Shown here in pieces: positions 15,749 to 24,480 of a stretch of 52,966 bases of DNA. Position numbers and translations under genes: made by a program. This DNA comes from an uncultured Clostridia bacterium (GTDB lineage Bacteria; Bacillota; Clostridia; Christensenellales; UBA1242). Below the pieces are notes generated by a model that saw nothing but the letters and a program-made list of their open reading frames with translations, was not told where the DNA came from and made no database searches. The first letter of the stretch is position 1. Each line of letters starts with the position of its first letter. The stretch spans positions 1 to 52,966 of the forward strand of contig CAKVHY010000007.1 in the NCBI GenBank assembly GCA_934754335.1, in the 5' to 3' direction.

Positions 15749-16030
15749 ATGAAAATTACACCACTATTTGATAGAGTTGTTTTAAAACAACTAAAAGAGC
15801 AGAAAGAAAATTCTAATATCATCTTGCCTGATTCTGCTCAAGCAAAACCAATCCTAGCCGAAGTGATGGAACTTGGAACAGGCGGAAAACTTAACGGCGA
15901 AGATATTACCTTCAAAGTAAACGTTGGCGACAAGGTTTTATACAACAAGTATGCCGGCAACGAATTTAACCTAGATGGTGAAGAATTTATTTTAATTAAA
16001 CAATGCGATATTTTAGCAATTATAAAATAA
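15749..16030 (+). CDS. groES: Co-chaperonin GroES
   Basis: A 93-residue heptameric lid of the GroEL chamber. It opens with MKITPLFDRVVLKQL, followed by a somewhat short mobile loop region (KENSNIILPDSAQAKP) and the conserved GDKVLYNKYAGNEF and GEEFILIKQCDILAII segments. AAGGAG lies seven bases before the ATG. It is followed after nine bases by groEL. The length is normal. Confidence 0.96.
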   Translation: MKITPLFDRVVLKQLKEQKENSNIILPDSAQAKPILAEVMELGTGGKLNGEDITFKVNVGDKVLYNKYAGNEFNLDGEEFILIKQCDILAIIK

Positions 16031-16039
16031 GGAGAAAAA

Positions 16040-17632
16040 ATGAGTAAGAAAATTTTATACGGATTTGATGCGATTAAAAAATTGGAACAAGGAGTTAACA
16101 AACTAGCAAACACAGTAAAACTAACTCTCGGCCCCAAAGGAAGAAATGTTGTTCTAGATAGAAAATATACCGCACCACTAATCACCAACGATGGCGTTAC
16201 AATCGCAAAAGAAATTGAATTAGAAGATGCTTTTGAAAATATGGGTGCAAGCCTAGTAAAAGAAGTTAGCATTAAAACAAATGACGTGGCTGGAGATGGA
16301 ACCACCACAGCCTGCGTTTTAGCACAAAGTTTAGTTAATGAAGGTGTTCGCAATTACACTGCTGGAGCAAACCAAATCATGCTAAAAAAAGGAATACAAA
16401 AAGCAATAGAAAAAGCAGTTGAACACCTAAAAGAAATTTCTATTCCTGTAAACACATCAAAAGAGATTTATCAGATTGCTTCCATCTCTGCTCAAGATGA
16501 AGAGATTGGAAAATTAATTGCTGAAGGATTTGAGAAAGTTGGCAAAGATGGCGTGATAACAGTGGAAGAAAATAAGACACTTAAAACCGAATTAAAAATC
16601 GTTGAGGGCTTGCAATTTGATAGAGGATATTTATCTCCTTACATGGTTACAGACTCAAGCAAAATGCAAACCATTTTCGAAAAATGTTACATATTGATTA
16701 CAGACAAAAAAATAAATACTCTTAATGAGATTTTACCTTTACTTGAAAAAGTTTCAGCATCAAATATGCCATTATTAATCATCGCCGATGATATAGAAAA
16801 TGAAGTTTTAAGTACACTTGTTGTAAACAAATTAAGAGGTGCTTTAAATATCGTGGCAGTTAAAGCCCCTTCATTTGCAGATAAGAGAAAAGCAATTTTA
16901 GAAGATATTGCAATACTTACTGGCGGAACATTTATAAGTGATGATTTTGGCAATAACTTGAATAATATTGACATAGATATGCTAGGGATTGGCAATATCA
17001 AGGTCACTAAAGACAATACAACAATCACACTAGGGCAAGGAAATAAAGATAAAATTAACGAAAGAATATGCGAAATCAAAGGACAAATTAATGAAGCCGA
17101 AAATGATTTTGATAAAACCATGCTTCAAGAAAGGCTATCTAAATTTATGGGCGGAATAGCAGTTATCTATGTTGGCTCTGCCACTGAAATTGAACTTCAA
17201 GAAAAGAAACTAAGAATTGAAGATGCAATTTCCGCAACGAAAAGTGCTGTGGAAGAAGGCATTGTGGCTGGCGGTGGAACTGCACTTTTATCATGTAAAG
17301 ATAGCGTTAAAGAATTAATAAAAACTTTAAACGGAGATGAAAAAACTGGTGCTGAAATTGTATTAAAAACTCTTGAAAAACCTTTATATATAATAGCCGA
17401 AAATTCAGGCGTGGACGGGGCTGTTATTATTCATGAAATAGAAAACAGCAACAAGAAAAATTATGGATACAATGCCTACGACGGAACATTTGCAGATATG
17501 TTAGAAGCAGGAATTATAGACCCAACTAAAGTAACTAGGTCTGCCCTTCAAAATGCTGGAAGTGTGGCTAGCACATTGCTTACAACTGAGTGCATTGTAA
17601 CAGATAATGAAAAAGAAAATAAAGATAAATAA
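16040..17632 (+). CDS. groEL: Chaperonin GroEL
   Basis: A 530-residue ATP-dependent protein-folding ring subunit. Key sites are intact: TLGPKGRNVVLD near residue 29, NDGVTIAKEIELED, the ATPase segment GDGTTTACVLAQ near 86, and AVEEGIVAGGGTALL near 400. The C-terminus ends in charged residues (NEKENKDK) and lacks the GGM-rich tail of many GroELs. AAGGAG precedes the ATG. It is the second gene of groESL and is followed by a strong terminator. Confidence 0.97.
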   Translation: MSKKILYGFDAIKKLEQGVNKLANTVKLTLGPKGRNVVLDRKYTAPLITNDGVTIAKEIELEDAFENMGASLVKEVSIKTNDVAGDGTTTACVLAQSLVNEGVRNYTAGANQIMLKKGIQKAIEKAVEHLKEISIPVNTSKEIYQIASISAQDEEIGKLIAEGFEKVGKDGVITVEENKTLKTELKIVEGLQFDRGYLSPYMVTDSSKMQTIFEKCYILITDKKINTLNEILPLLEKVSASNMPLLIIADDIENEVLSTLVVNKLRGALNIVAVKAPSFADKRKAILEDIAILTGGTFISDDFGNNLNNIDIDMLGIGNIKVTKDNTTITLGQGNKDKINERICEIKGQINEAENDFDKTMLQERLSKFMGGIAVIYVGSATEIELQEKKLRIEDAISATKSAVEEGIVAGGGTALLSCKDSVKELIKTLNGDEKTGAEIVLKTLEKPLYIIAENSGVDGAVIIHEIENSNKKNYGYNAYDGTFADMLEAGIIDPTKVTRSALQNAGSVASTLLTTECIVTDNEKENKDK

Positions 17633-17635
17633 AAG

Positions 17636-17668
17636 AAAAAATCTCTCAAAAATATGAGAGATTTTTTT
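17636..17668 (+). terminator. Terminator of groESL
   Basis: ATCTCTCA (17641-17648) pairs with TGAGAGAT (17655-17662) over a 6-base loop. It is flanked by an A run upstream and seven Ts ending at 17668. Confidence 0.9.
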
Positions 17669-17692
17669 ATATTCTTTTTGATTTTAAAGAAA

Positions 17693-18901
17693 TTAAATTT
17701 TCTTTCTTAAGATATCTCCAGCCTTTAAATTTAAAGTGGTTTTTAATCTTAACTTTTGTTGAACCAAACTTGCGTCTAAAACTTTCTCACCATTCTCATT
17801 TAACATTTCTTCAACATTAATCAACTTATTAAAGTTATCTGATGGTGACAAAACTTCCAAAGTTTCTCCAACTTTAAATCTATTTCTTTGCTCTATCAAT
17901 GCATAGCCTTCTTTTGCATCTTCTAATACCACTGCCATAAATTCATGCGTTTGAACAGGCATACTTGATTCTATACATTCTTTATCTTTTGCTCCAAAAT
18001 AGAAGCCTGTTGTATATCTTCTATGGCTAGCCTTTTCTAATTCTTGTTCTAACTCATCTAGATTTACATCATTATTTTTTTCTATTGCATCAAGTGCACG
18101 TCTATATGCATTAGTAACTGTTGCCACATAATATGGGCTTTTCATTCTCCCTTCAATTTTAAAACTTGTAACGCCTGCATCAATTAATTCTTTTAAATGT
18201 TTTATCATGCAAAGGTCTTTACTATTTAAAATATATGTTCCCCTATTATCTTCTTGTATTTCATATTGCTCGCCTTCGTGCCTGCTCTTTTCAGTTATAC
18301 AATATTCAAATCTACAAGCCTGAATACATGCCCCACGATTACTATCTCTTCCAGATAGATAATTAGATAACAAGCATCTTCCAGAATAAGAAATGCACAT
18401 TGCTCCATGTACAAAGCATTCAATTTCAACGTTGCTTGGCACTGCTTCTCTTATCTCTTTTATTTCACCTATAGATAGTTCTCTTGCTAGAATTAATCTA
18501 GTTGCACCCATCTTCACAAATTCCATTGCTGAATACTTATTTGTGATATTCGCCTGTGTGGAAACATGAATCGGAAGTGATGGAGCAAACTTTTTTGCAT
18601 AAGCCATAATTCCTATATCACTAACGATTATAGCGTCCACTCCTATTTTTTCTAAGTACTGCAAATATTCTTTCAAGCCCTCAAAATCTGAATTATGAGC
18701 CAAAATATTTACTGTTATATAGCATTTCTTTCCTAGTTTATGAGCATAATCTACGCTCGTTTTCAATTCATCATCGTCAAAATTATCTGCAAACGCTCTA
18801 AGCCCAAATTTTTTACCTGCGAAATAACAAGCGTCAGCACCAAAATAAAATGCTGTTTTTAATTTATCCATACTGCCTGCTGGCGATAATATTTCTAACA
18901 T
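17693..18901 (-). CDS. trhP: U32 peptidase-family protein, probable tRNA U34 hydroxylation protein TrhP
   Basis: A 402-residue U32-family protein. The opening MLEILSPAGSMDKLKTAFYFGADACYF and the signature region ECFVHGAMCISYSGRCLLSNYLSGRDSNRG, split here over positions 160-195, with further Cys in ACIQACRFEYC, give the cysteine set that ligates an iron-sulfur cluster in this family. Members called YrrN/YrrO (TrhP) make 5-hydroxyuridine at tRNA wobble positions from prephenate. The upstream gene is a TrmR-like methyltransferase that would add the next methyl group, matching the Bacillus yrrM-yrrN-yrrO order. AAGGAG precedes the ATG. Confidence 0.85.
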   Translation of the reverse strand: MLEILSPAGSMDKLKTAFYFGADACYFAGKKFGLRAFADNFDDDELKTSVDYAHKLGKKCYITVNILAHNSDFEGLKEYLQYLEKIGVDAIIVSDIGIMAYAKKFAPSLPIHVSTQANITNKYSAMEFVKMGATRLILARELSIGEIKEIREAVPSNVEIECFVHGAMCISYSGRCLLSNYLSGRDSNRGACIQACRFEYCITEKSRHEGEQYEIQEDNRGTYILNSKDLCMIKHLKELIDAGVTSFKIEGRMKSPYYVATVTNAYRRALDAIEKNNDVNLDELEQELEKASHRRYTTGFYFGAKDKECIESSMPVQTHEFMAVVLEDAKEGYALIEQRNRFKVGETLEVLSPSDNFNKLINVEEMLNENGEKVLDASLVQQKLRLKTTLNLKAGDILRKKI

Positions 18902-18918
18902 TTTCTTCTCCTTAAATA

Positions 18919-19503
18919 TTACTTCACTAAAGTTATGGCGAAACCATCGTCTATATCATAAACCACAGTTTCAAACTTCGGATCATTTTCTACTTCGTTT
19001 AAATAATTTTGCAAAGAAACTACAATTGTTTTCTTTCTATGTGGATAAACATTTGATTTAACCATGCCAAAATATTCCACGTTATCTGCAAATATTACAC
19101 TGCCACTTTTAACTAACTTTTTAATTATCTGCAAGTATCTAAAATATTGCCCCTTTGGTCCATCAAGAAATATAAAGTCAAACGTTCTGCCCTGATTAAC
19201 TAACTCTTGCAACGTTTCCATTGCATCGCCTAAAATTTGCTCCACTCTATCAGTTAGCCCAAGTTTTTCAAAATTCGCTTTTGCAATTTGATAACTATTC
19301 TCATTTTTCTCTAGCGTTACTAATTTCCCTTTGCAACATTTCAACATCAAACTTCCTGAGTAGCCAATCGCTGTGCCGATTTCTAGAATACTTTCAGGTT
19401 TTCTTTTTTCAATTTCTTTTAGCAAATACTCCCTTGTTTTATCTCTAACGATTGGAACATGGTTTTCCTTTGCATAAGAATAAATTTCATCAATAATTTC
19501 CAA
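18919..19503 (-). CDS. trmR: O-methyltransferase, probable tRNA 5-hydroxyuridine methyltransferase TrmR
   Basis: A 194-residue class I SAM-dependent methyltransferase. The SAM-binding motif ILEIGTAIGYSG lies at about 40-51. It is followed by the acidic strand VTLEKNENSY and the metal-site type FIFLDGPKGQY, as in the catechol-O-methyltransferase-like YrrM group. The start is a TTG at 19503, with AAAGGA eight bases upstream. It lies 17 bases upstream of the U32 gene, so the pair probably converts wobble U34 to 5-methoxyuridine. One likely substrate, tRNA-Val(UAC), is encoded at 4367. Confidence 0.82.
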   Translation of the reverse strand: MEIIDEIYSYAKENHVPIVRDKTREYLLKEIEKRKPESILEIGTAIGYSGSLMLKCCKGKLVTLEKNENSYQIAKANFEKLGLTDRVEQILGDAMETLQELVNQGRTFDFIFLDGPKGQYFRYLQIIKKLVKSGSVIFADNVEYFGMVKSNVYPHRKKTIVVSLQNYLNEVENDPKFETVVYDIDDGFAITLVK

Positions 19504-19574
19504 AATCTTTTCCTTTTAACACTCTATGTATTATATCTTATCATTGTTATTTTTGCAAGTTTTAATTAAAAATA

Positions 19575-19607
19575 ATAAAAACTCCTAAAGAAATGCCTTT
19601 AGAAGTT
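19575..19607 (-). terminator. Terminator of rnj
   Basis: Reverse strand: AACTTCTAAAG (19607-19597) pairs with CTTTAGGAGTT (19590-19580), followed by a T-rich tract. It lies nine bases past the rnj stop. Confidence 0.8.
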
Positions 19608-19615
19608 TTATATTT

Positions 19616-21283
19616 TTACGCTGTTTCAATTATAATTGGAATAATCATTGGTTTTCTCTTAAACTTCTTGAAAAAGAAATTTGTTAAAGTTTTCTTAATA
19701 TTATCTTTAATAAAGTTCCAATCTTGAGTTTTAAAGTTTACGCTAATGATTGTATTTATAAGCAAATCCTTTGCTTCTTCAATTGTTTGAGAATTATCTT
19801 TTCCATATAAGAAACCTCTAGTTATAATCTCTGGTTTGCTTGTTAAAACTGCAGAACGAGCAGAGATTGTTAGAAGAACAACGCAAAGTCCTTCAGTGGC
19901 AAGTTGCATTCTATCTCTTTGAACAACGCCACCTGCATCGCTAATATCTAATCCATCAATTAATTTAATGCCTGAAGGAACAGTACCAGTTTTTCTAATA
20001 GAATTTTGAGTTACTGTGATGCTCTCGCCTAGGTCTGGAATATGAATATGACGTTTTGGCATTCCCAAATCCATAGCCAAGTTCGCATGAGCCATTAAAT
20101 GCCTATATTCACCATGTACTGGAATAAAGTATTTAGGTTTTAACAAACTATGAATTATCTTTAATTCTTCTTGGTACGCGTGTCCTGAAACGTGAACTTC
20201 TGCCAAACTTTCATAAATAACCTTTGCGCCTTTCTTGTAAAGTTGGTTTATAACTGTGTTAATTTCAGTTTCATTTCCCGGAATTGAAGATGCACTAAAG
20301 ATTACGTAATCATTGTTAGTGATTTCAATCTTAGGGAAATCGCCAGAAGCCATTCTTGAAAGAGCACTTCCCGGTTCGCCTTGGCTACCAGTACAAATGA
20401 TACACATTTTATCATCGTCATATTTATCAACTTTTGAAACGTCTGCGATATTTTCCTTATTGAATTTCAATTCGCCAATTTTAGAAGCAGTTTCGCAGTT
20501 GTTTAACATACTACGTCCTGAGAACAACACCTTCCTTCCATACTTTTCGCAGATATCTAGAATTTGTTGAATTCTATGAATGTTTGAAGCGAAAGTTGCA
20601 ATTATTATTCTCTTTTGCTTGTTTTGTGCAAACAAAGCATCTAAAGTTTGACCAACTCTTTTTTCGCTCATACTAAAGCCTGAACGTTCGGCATTTGTGG
20701 AATCTGCAGTTAGAAGCAGAACCCCCTTCTTGCTAATCTCTGCAAGCCTTACCAAATCCATTGGCTCTTCATCAATTGGAGTAAAATCCATTTTGAAGTC
20801 ACCAGTATGGAACCAAATTCCAACTGGAGTGGTTATAACCAAAGCAAAAGAGCCAGTAATTGAGTGTGTAACTTTAACAAACTCCACTGAGAATGTTCCG
20901 CACTTAATAACTTGTTTTGGCTTTACAACATTCACTTTACATCTAACATTTTTATGCTCTCTGAATTTGTTTTCAATTAATGCCGCAGAAAGTTTGCTTG
21001 CATAAATAGGTGCATCAATTTCCTGCATAAGATAAGGAATTGCACCAATATGGTCTTCGTGACCATGAGTTACAAAAACACCTTTAACTCTATGTTTATT
21101 TGCTTGAATATAAGCAAAATCTGGAATTAATAGGTCAACGCCGGGCATATCATCGCTTGGAAACGCAACACCGGCATCAATAATGATAATGTCGTCTTTA
21201 TATTCAACTGCTAGCATGTTTTTACCAACTTCGCCAACACCACCCAAAAAAGACAACTTCAACGCTGGTTGAGTATTTTTCAT
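19616..21283 (-). CDS. rnj: Ribonuclease J
   Basis: A 555-residue beta-CASP metallo-beta-lactamase ribonuclease with 5' exonuclease and endonuclease activity in mRNA decay and rRNA maturation. The metal motif HGHEDH is at 73-78. VTADSTNAERSGFSMSE and the beta-CASP element GRSM with the late HVSGHA match RNase J. The length is as expected for RNase J1/J2. GGGAG lies before the ATG. No second copy is seen in the window. The nearest clear promoter is at 21550-21578, which would give a leader of about 260 bases. Confidence 0.95.
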   Translation of the reverse strand: MKNTQPALKLSFLGGVGEVGKNMLAVEYKDDIIIIDAGVAFPSDDMPGVDLLIPDFAYIQANKHRVKGVFVTHGHEDHIGAIPYLMQEIDAPIYASKLSAALIENKFREHKNVRCKVNVVKPKQVIKCGTFSVEFVKVTHSITGSFALVITTPVGIWFHTGDFKMDFTPIDEEPMDLVRLAEISKKGVLLLTADSTNAERSGFSMSEKRVGQTLDALFAQNKQKRIIIATFASNIHRIQQILDICEKYGRKVLFSGRSMLNNCETASKIGELKFNKENIADVSKVDKYDDDKMCIICTGSQGEPGSALSRMASGDFPKIEITNNDYVIFSASSIPGNETEINTVINQLYKKGAKVIYESLAEVHVSGHAYQEELKIIHSLLKPKYFIPVHGEYRHLMAHANLAMDLGMPKRHIHIPDLGESITVTQNSIRKTGTVPSGIKLIDGLDISDAGGVVQRDRMQLATEGLCVVLLTISARSAVLTSKPEIITRGFLYGKDNSQTIEEAKDLLINTIISVNFKTQDWNFIKDNIKKTLTNFFFKKFKRKPMIIPIIIETA

Positions 21284-21549
21284 ATATTTCTCCCTTTATG
21301 TAAATATTTATTTATTTTTAAATGTTTTAAATAATATATTAATTTCTATTAAATAATGCCAGAATCTGCTTATTTTATTCACTATTTTTCACCAAAAACA
21401 AAATAAGACAAAATTCTAGTCAAATAGAAAATTAAGTTCAGATAACCACTAAAAAATTTGAAAAGTACAAAATTCCAAACTTTTTAAATTACCATTTATT
21501 CAATTAATGATTGCCAATAATCAGGCACACCATTTAAAAATCTAATGGG
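21284..21549 (-). other. Long AT-rich leader region of rnj
   Basis: About 260 bases lie between the promoter at 21550-21578 and the rnj ATG. No gene with a ribosome binding site was found on either strand. A 15-base sequence, ACAAAATAAGACAAA, occurs here (from about 21400) and again at about 21617, within the repressor remnant. No riboswitch class is recognised. Confidence 0.4.
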
Positions 21550-21578
21550 AGTATAGCATAAATCAAAAGAAATTTCAA
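21550..21578 (-). promoter_or_regulatory. Strong sigma-A promoter reading towards rnj
   Basis: Reverse strand: TTGAAA (21573-21578), a 17-base spacer ending in TGC, then TATACT (21550-21555), which is an extended -10. The start site would be near 21543. Confidence 0.7.
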
Positions 21579-21717
21579 GTGTATTTCATATAAATTCATT
21601 AAAATTTATGAATATTACAAAATAAGACAAAGAGAAATTGGACTTGAGAACTTATGTAAAATTGCTGACTATCTTCAAGAGGACTTAAATTATTTAGTTG
21701 GACGTTCGGATTTTTAA
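21562..21717 (+). pseudogene. Remnant of an XRE-family repressor (C-terminal end only)
   Basis: A plus-strand frame, open from 21562 to the TAA at 21715-21717, ends in GLENLCKIADYLQEDLNYLV followed by GRSDF. This is the typical last helix and tail of XRE/Cro-CI repressors. The DNA-binding N-terminal helices and any start codon are missing. It sits at the left boundary of the phage-derived block and is probably what remains of a lysogeny regulator. It also overlaps the rnj promoter on the other strand. Confidence 0.6.
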
Positions 21718-21727
21718 TAAAATATAT

Positions 21728-21757
21728 AAAAAAGACTAGATTCTTCATCTAGTCTTT
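21728..21757 (-). terminator. Terminator at the end of the phage-derived operon
   Basis: Reverse strand: AAAGACTAGAT (21757-21747) pairs with ATCTAGTCTTT (21741-21731) over a 5-base loop, then Ts. The TAG stop of the last gene lies in the stem. Confidence 0.85.
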
Positions 21758-22111
21758 CTCGTAATCTTGGTCTGATTCATCAGGTTTATCTTTTTCATTC
21801 TCTTTTTCGTTTGGGTTTTGTTCTTCTTTTTTTGTTTCATCTATTTTTTCATCGTTTTCACCTTTTTCATCTGTGGATTTCTCGTGATTATCTTTGGGAT
21901 TATTGCTATCAGGCAAATCTTCCCCTTCTTCGTTCTTATCTTTATTTAGAACTCCAAGCACCACCAAAACGCCACAAAACGATAAAACAATGCTTTCAAA
22001 AGCAGTTGAATTGAAGTCAAAGCCCACAACTCCGCCTAAATTTTGCAAGAAAATTACAATCGCTCCAGTAACAGCCACCCAAAATGCATAGGAAGAAAAA
22101 TTATTTTTCAT
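21749..22111 (-). CDS. Holin-like protein (phi LC3-type) with acidic tail
   Basis: A 120-residue protein. An N-terminal hydrophobic pair (about residues 7-28 and 38-56, with NFSSYAFWVAVTGAIVIFL) resembles small phage holins of the phi LC3 family. The last 60 residues are a highly charged low-complexity tail rich in Glu, Asp, Lys and Asn. The start at 22111 is preferred because AAGGAAG lies seven bases upstream; the frame is open 26 codons further but has no such site. It overlaps the end of the next holin-like gene by 11 bases. Confidence 0.65.
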   Translation of the reverse strand: MKNNFSSYAFWVAVTGAIVIFLQNLGGVVGFDFNSTAFESIVLSFCGVLVVLGVLNKDKNEEGEDLPDSNNPKDNHEKSTDEKGENDEKIDETKKEEQNPNEKENEKDKPDESDQDYEKD

Positions 22112-22346
22112 TTTTTTCTTCCTTTTTTTGTGCTGGAAATTCTTTTTCAAGCAATTTTGTTTTAATTTCTTGAACATCTTCTTTAACATCTTGAATTATC
22201 TCCAAACTATCTGCCAAAGTGGTGATTGTTTGCTGATATTTCAATTCTCTTGCCTTACTATCTTTCAAAACATAAACCAATAAAATTAAGAAAAGAACCG
22301 ACCAAAGTCCATTATTTATTGCGAGATTAAATATTTCTTCCCACAT
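22101..22346 (-). CDS. BhlA/UviB-family holin-like protein
   Basis: An 81-residue protein with one N-terminal membrane helix (about 8-26, NGLWSVLFLILLVYVLKDS) and a charged coiled-coil tail. This is the layout of the BhlA/UviB bacteriocin or holin family (opening EEIFNLAINNGLWSVLF). Such proteins permeabilise the membrane at phage or bacteriocin release. GGGGGA lies before the ATG. A second holin-like gene overlaps its end, but no cell wall hydrolase gene is visible beside either. Confidence 0.75.
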   Translation of the reverse strand: MWEEIFNLAINNGLWSVLFLILLVYVLKDSKARELKYQQTITTLADSLEIIQDVKEDVQEIKTKLLEKEFPAQKKEEKNEK

Positions 22347-22363
22347 AAATTCCCCCTTAGATT

Positions 22364-23293
22364 CTACTTATATTTCTTTAATAAAGTATTTAAGTTTGTG
22401 GAAGTTAAATAATTTCTAATCTCATTATTATTTTCTAAAATTTTTATTGCATCTTCTTTAGAAAGTGACGCCAAATATTCATCAACCATATTATATATCT
22501 GATTTTGTTTATACTTTTGAACTGCATTTGAGCCATACTTGGTTGTAATATTCATCAAGTCTTTTTCTTTATCCCATGCGTCATTTTTCAAGTCTTGCTC
22601 TAATTGTTCATACTTTAGTTTATACTGTGCCTCTTTCTCAGCAATCTGGTTATTATATTTTATAACTTCATTTTGCTTTTCTAAAAGTTCTTGTTTTAAA
22701 GAATTTATTTTAGAATTTAATTTCACAGCATAAGCAATATCAAACTCACTAAGTGCTAAATCTTGCTGAGTTTGCAATGCATTTAGTTCAAAATCCACCT
22801 GATTAATCTTAGCAGTTAAATCTTTATCTAACTGGTTATATAAATCTAGTTCTTCCTTATTGAAAGCATCTAACTGGTTTATTACAATACTGCTTCGGCT
22901 TAATCCCCTTCTTAAAGCATCATCACTAGCCTTTTGTCTTGCATTATCATAATTTTCTTCAATGCGTGCTTTTGAACTTGAATAATTTTCCTTCAAACTT
23001 TCCTTATTTAAATTCAACTCTTCTTCTTTTGCTTTTGTTTGATTGTAAATTTTATCAACACTTGATTTTTTATAATCCGCCAATTCATCATTTGCCTGCT
23101 TTTCAATTGCGTTATCATCTATAACAATATCTTCTAGTTTTTTTAAATCTAGATTATTTGAAGGCAAATCCGAAGTGGAATTATCAAACTTAGAGTTAAA
23201 ATCCTTTATTTTATCTAAAAGTTCATCAGTATAAGCGTTATTTGTGATTGCATCAACTTTCTTAGAAGTTTCTTTATCAATATACTTTTCCAT
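22364..23293 (-). CDS. Coiled-coil phage protein, possible ejection or tail-associated protein
   Basis: A 309-residue protein predicted by eye to be almost entirely alpha-helical coiled coil (about 60-250), rich in Glu, Lys, Asn and Gln. The segment ALRRGLSRSSIVINQLDAF near 125 is a type of motif seen in coiled-coil proteins next to phage tail genes. It has no membrane segment. GGAG lies before the ATG. Position between a tail-like protein and the holins suggests an internal or ejected virion protein, but this is not proven. Confidence 0.5.
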   Translation of the reverse strand: MEKYIDKETSKKVDAITNNAYTDELLDKIKDFNSKFDNSTSDLPSNNLDLKKLEDIVIDDNAIEKQANDELADYKKSSVDKIYNQTKAKEEELNLNKESLKENYSSSKARIEENYDNARQKASDDALRRGLSRSSIVINQLDAFNKEELDLYNQLDKDLTAKINQVDFELNALQTQQDLALSEFDIAYAVKLNSKINSLKQELLEKQNEVIKYNNQIAEKEAQYKLKYEQLEQDLKNDAWDKEKDLMNITTKYGSNAVQKYKQNQIYNMVDEYLASLSKEDAIKILENNNEIRNYLTSTNLNTLLKKYK

Positions 23294-23301
23294 TGTTTCT
23301 C

Positions 23302-24480
23302 CTATATTAAGTATGTTAAATATCCATTCGAATACAGCAGTTTTTCATCTGCAACCACAAATCCAAACTCTGCATTTTTGTATTTTTTTAGTTCAGTTTT
23401 AGTAAGTGAAACAAGACCTACAGAAAATGTCAGTGTGTATTCACTATAAACCACACAATTATTAACACTACTAAAACTTAGAATTTTATTGTTATACAAA
23501 TACATATTCAAATGTAACGATTTCCCAACATAAACTGGTTCATAAAAACTATTAGTTTCGCCAACTTCATCAACTTTCGAGAAAACTATATAAGCATCGT
23601 CGTTTGCATCTATAAACCAAAAGCCATAATGACCGCTAGTTTTGATTTCTTGATTTATAGCACCCGCTTTTTTAATATCAAATTTTAAATTAAAGTCCAA
23701 ATCCGCTTCTTTATCGGAAGTGTTATCCAACTTAAAATATTTAACTTTCAAATTTCCATTTGACTTATAAAGCAATCCATATGAATAAGTTGCATCTAAA
23801 ATCGGAAACACCGCATAAGCCTTTCCATTTTCCAAAACTAAAGTTTTTGTATTTGTTTCATCTAAAACACTTTGCACATAATATTTGGAATTATCTTCTA
23901 GCAAAACAATTAAATCTGAAACTCCAAATTCTGTTAAATTATATTTACAACAATTTGAAATAAATCCTTGTATGTTTAAATTCGACCCATCACCGCTCTC
24001 TAAATTTTCTAATGATTCAAAGCAATCCAACTTTGCATCACCATTATTGCTAAGTGCATAATACTTTGAATTTAATTTCACCAAACTCATGCTCTTAGGT
24101 GCAAGCAATTCAATTGCTCCAAATATCTCTAGGAACACATTTATTGTTCCTGTTTCTCCCTCAAAATAGATTTCAAGCGTATTCGATTTATTACATTCAA
24201 GCACAAGTTCGCTTGAAAAATTTTTCTCACCAGATTTGAAAATCGTAACTGAATTTAAATTTATATAAAACAAATTTGTTTGATTTTGTTTACATCTAAA
24301 TTTCACTTTTACAAACTTTTCAAAACATTTAAAATTAAGAGATTTAACAAATGCCGTTTGAGATGGGGCAAAAACAAATTTAAACTTTTCAATGCTCTTA
24401 TTATATGAAGAAACTTCTTCATAATTCTTCTTTAACTCATTAACTTGAGATTGCAAATATATTGTTTCATCGCTTATCAT
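23302..24480 (-). CDS. Beta-rich phage protein, possible tail or receptor-binding component
   Basis: A 392-residue protein with a short helical N-terminus (about 1-30), followed by a long beta-rich region of repeated aromatic and Asn/Lys-rich strands. It overlaps the upstream propeller-like gene by four bases (ATGA), so the two are translationally coupled. No enzyme motif is visible. Location after the head and connector genes suggests an exposed tail or fibre-like protein. The family is not recognised. Confidence 0.5.
   Translation of the reverse strand: MISDETIYLQSQVNELKKNYEEVSSYNKSIEKFKFVFAPSQTAFVKSLNFKCFEKFVKVKFRCKQNQTNLFYINLNSVTIFKSGEKNFSSELVLECNKSNTLEIYFEGETGTINVFLEIFGAIELLAPKSMSLVKLNSKYYALSNNGDAKLDCFESLENLESGDGSNLNIQGFISNCCKYNLTEFGVSDLIVLLEDNSKYYVQSVLDETNTKTLVLENGKAYAVFPILDATYSYGLLYKSNGNLKVKYFKLDNTSDKEADLDFNLKFDIKKAGAINQEIKTSGHYGFWFIDANDDAYIVFSKVDEVGETNSFYEPVYVGKSLHLNMYLYNNKILSFSSVNNCVVYSEYTLTFSVGLVSLTKTELKKYKNAEFGFVVADEKLLYSNGYLTYLI

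Noticed and set aside
21490..21583. Minus-strand open frame of about 30 codons ending in GVPDYWQSLIE, which looks protein-like.
   Set aside because: It has no start codon or ribosome binding site and coincides with a strong sigma-A promoter (TTGAAA-N17-TATACT). The promoter explains the sequence better; a decayed gene fragment cannot be excluded.
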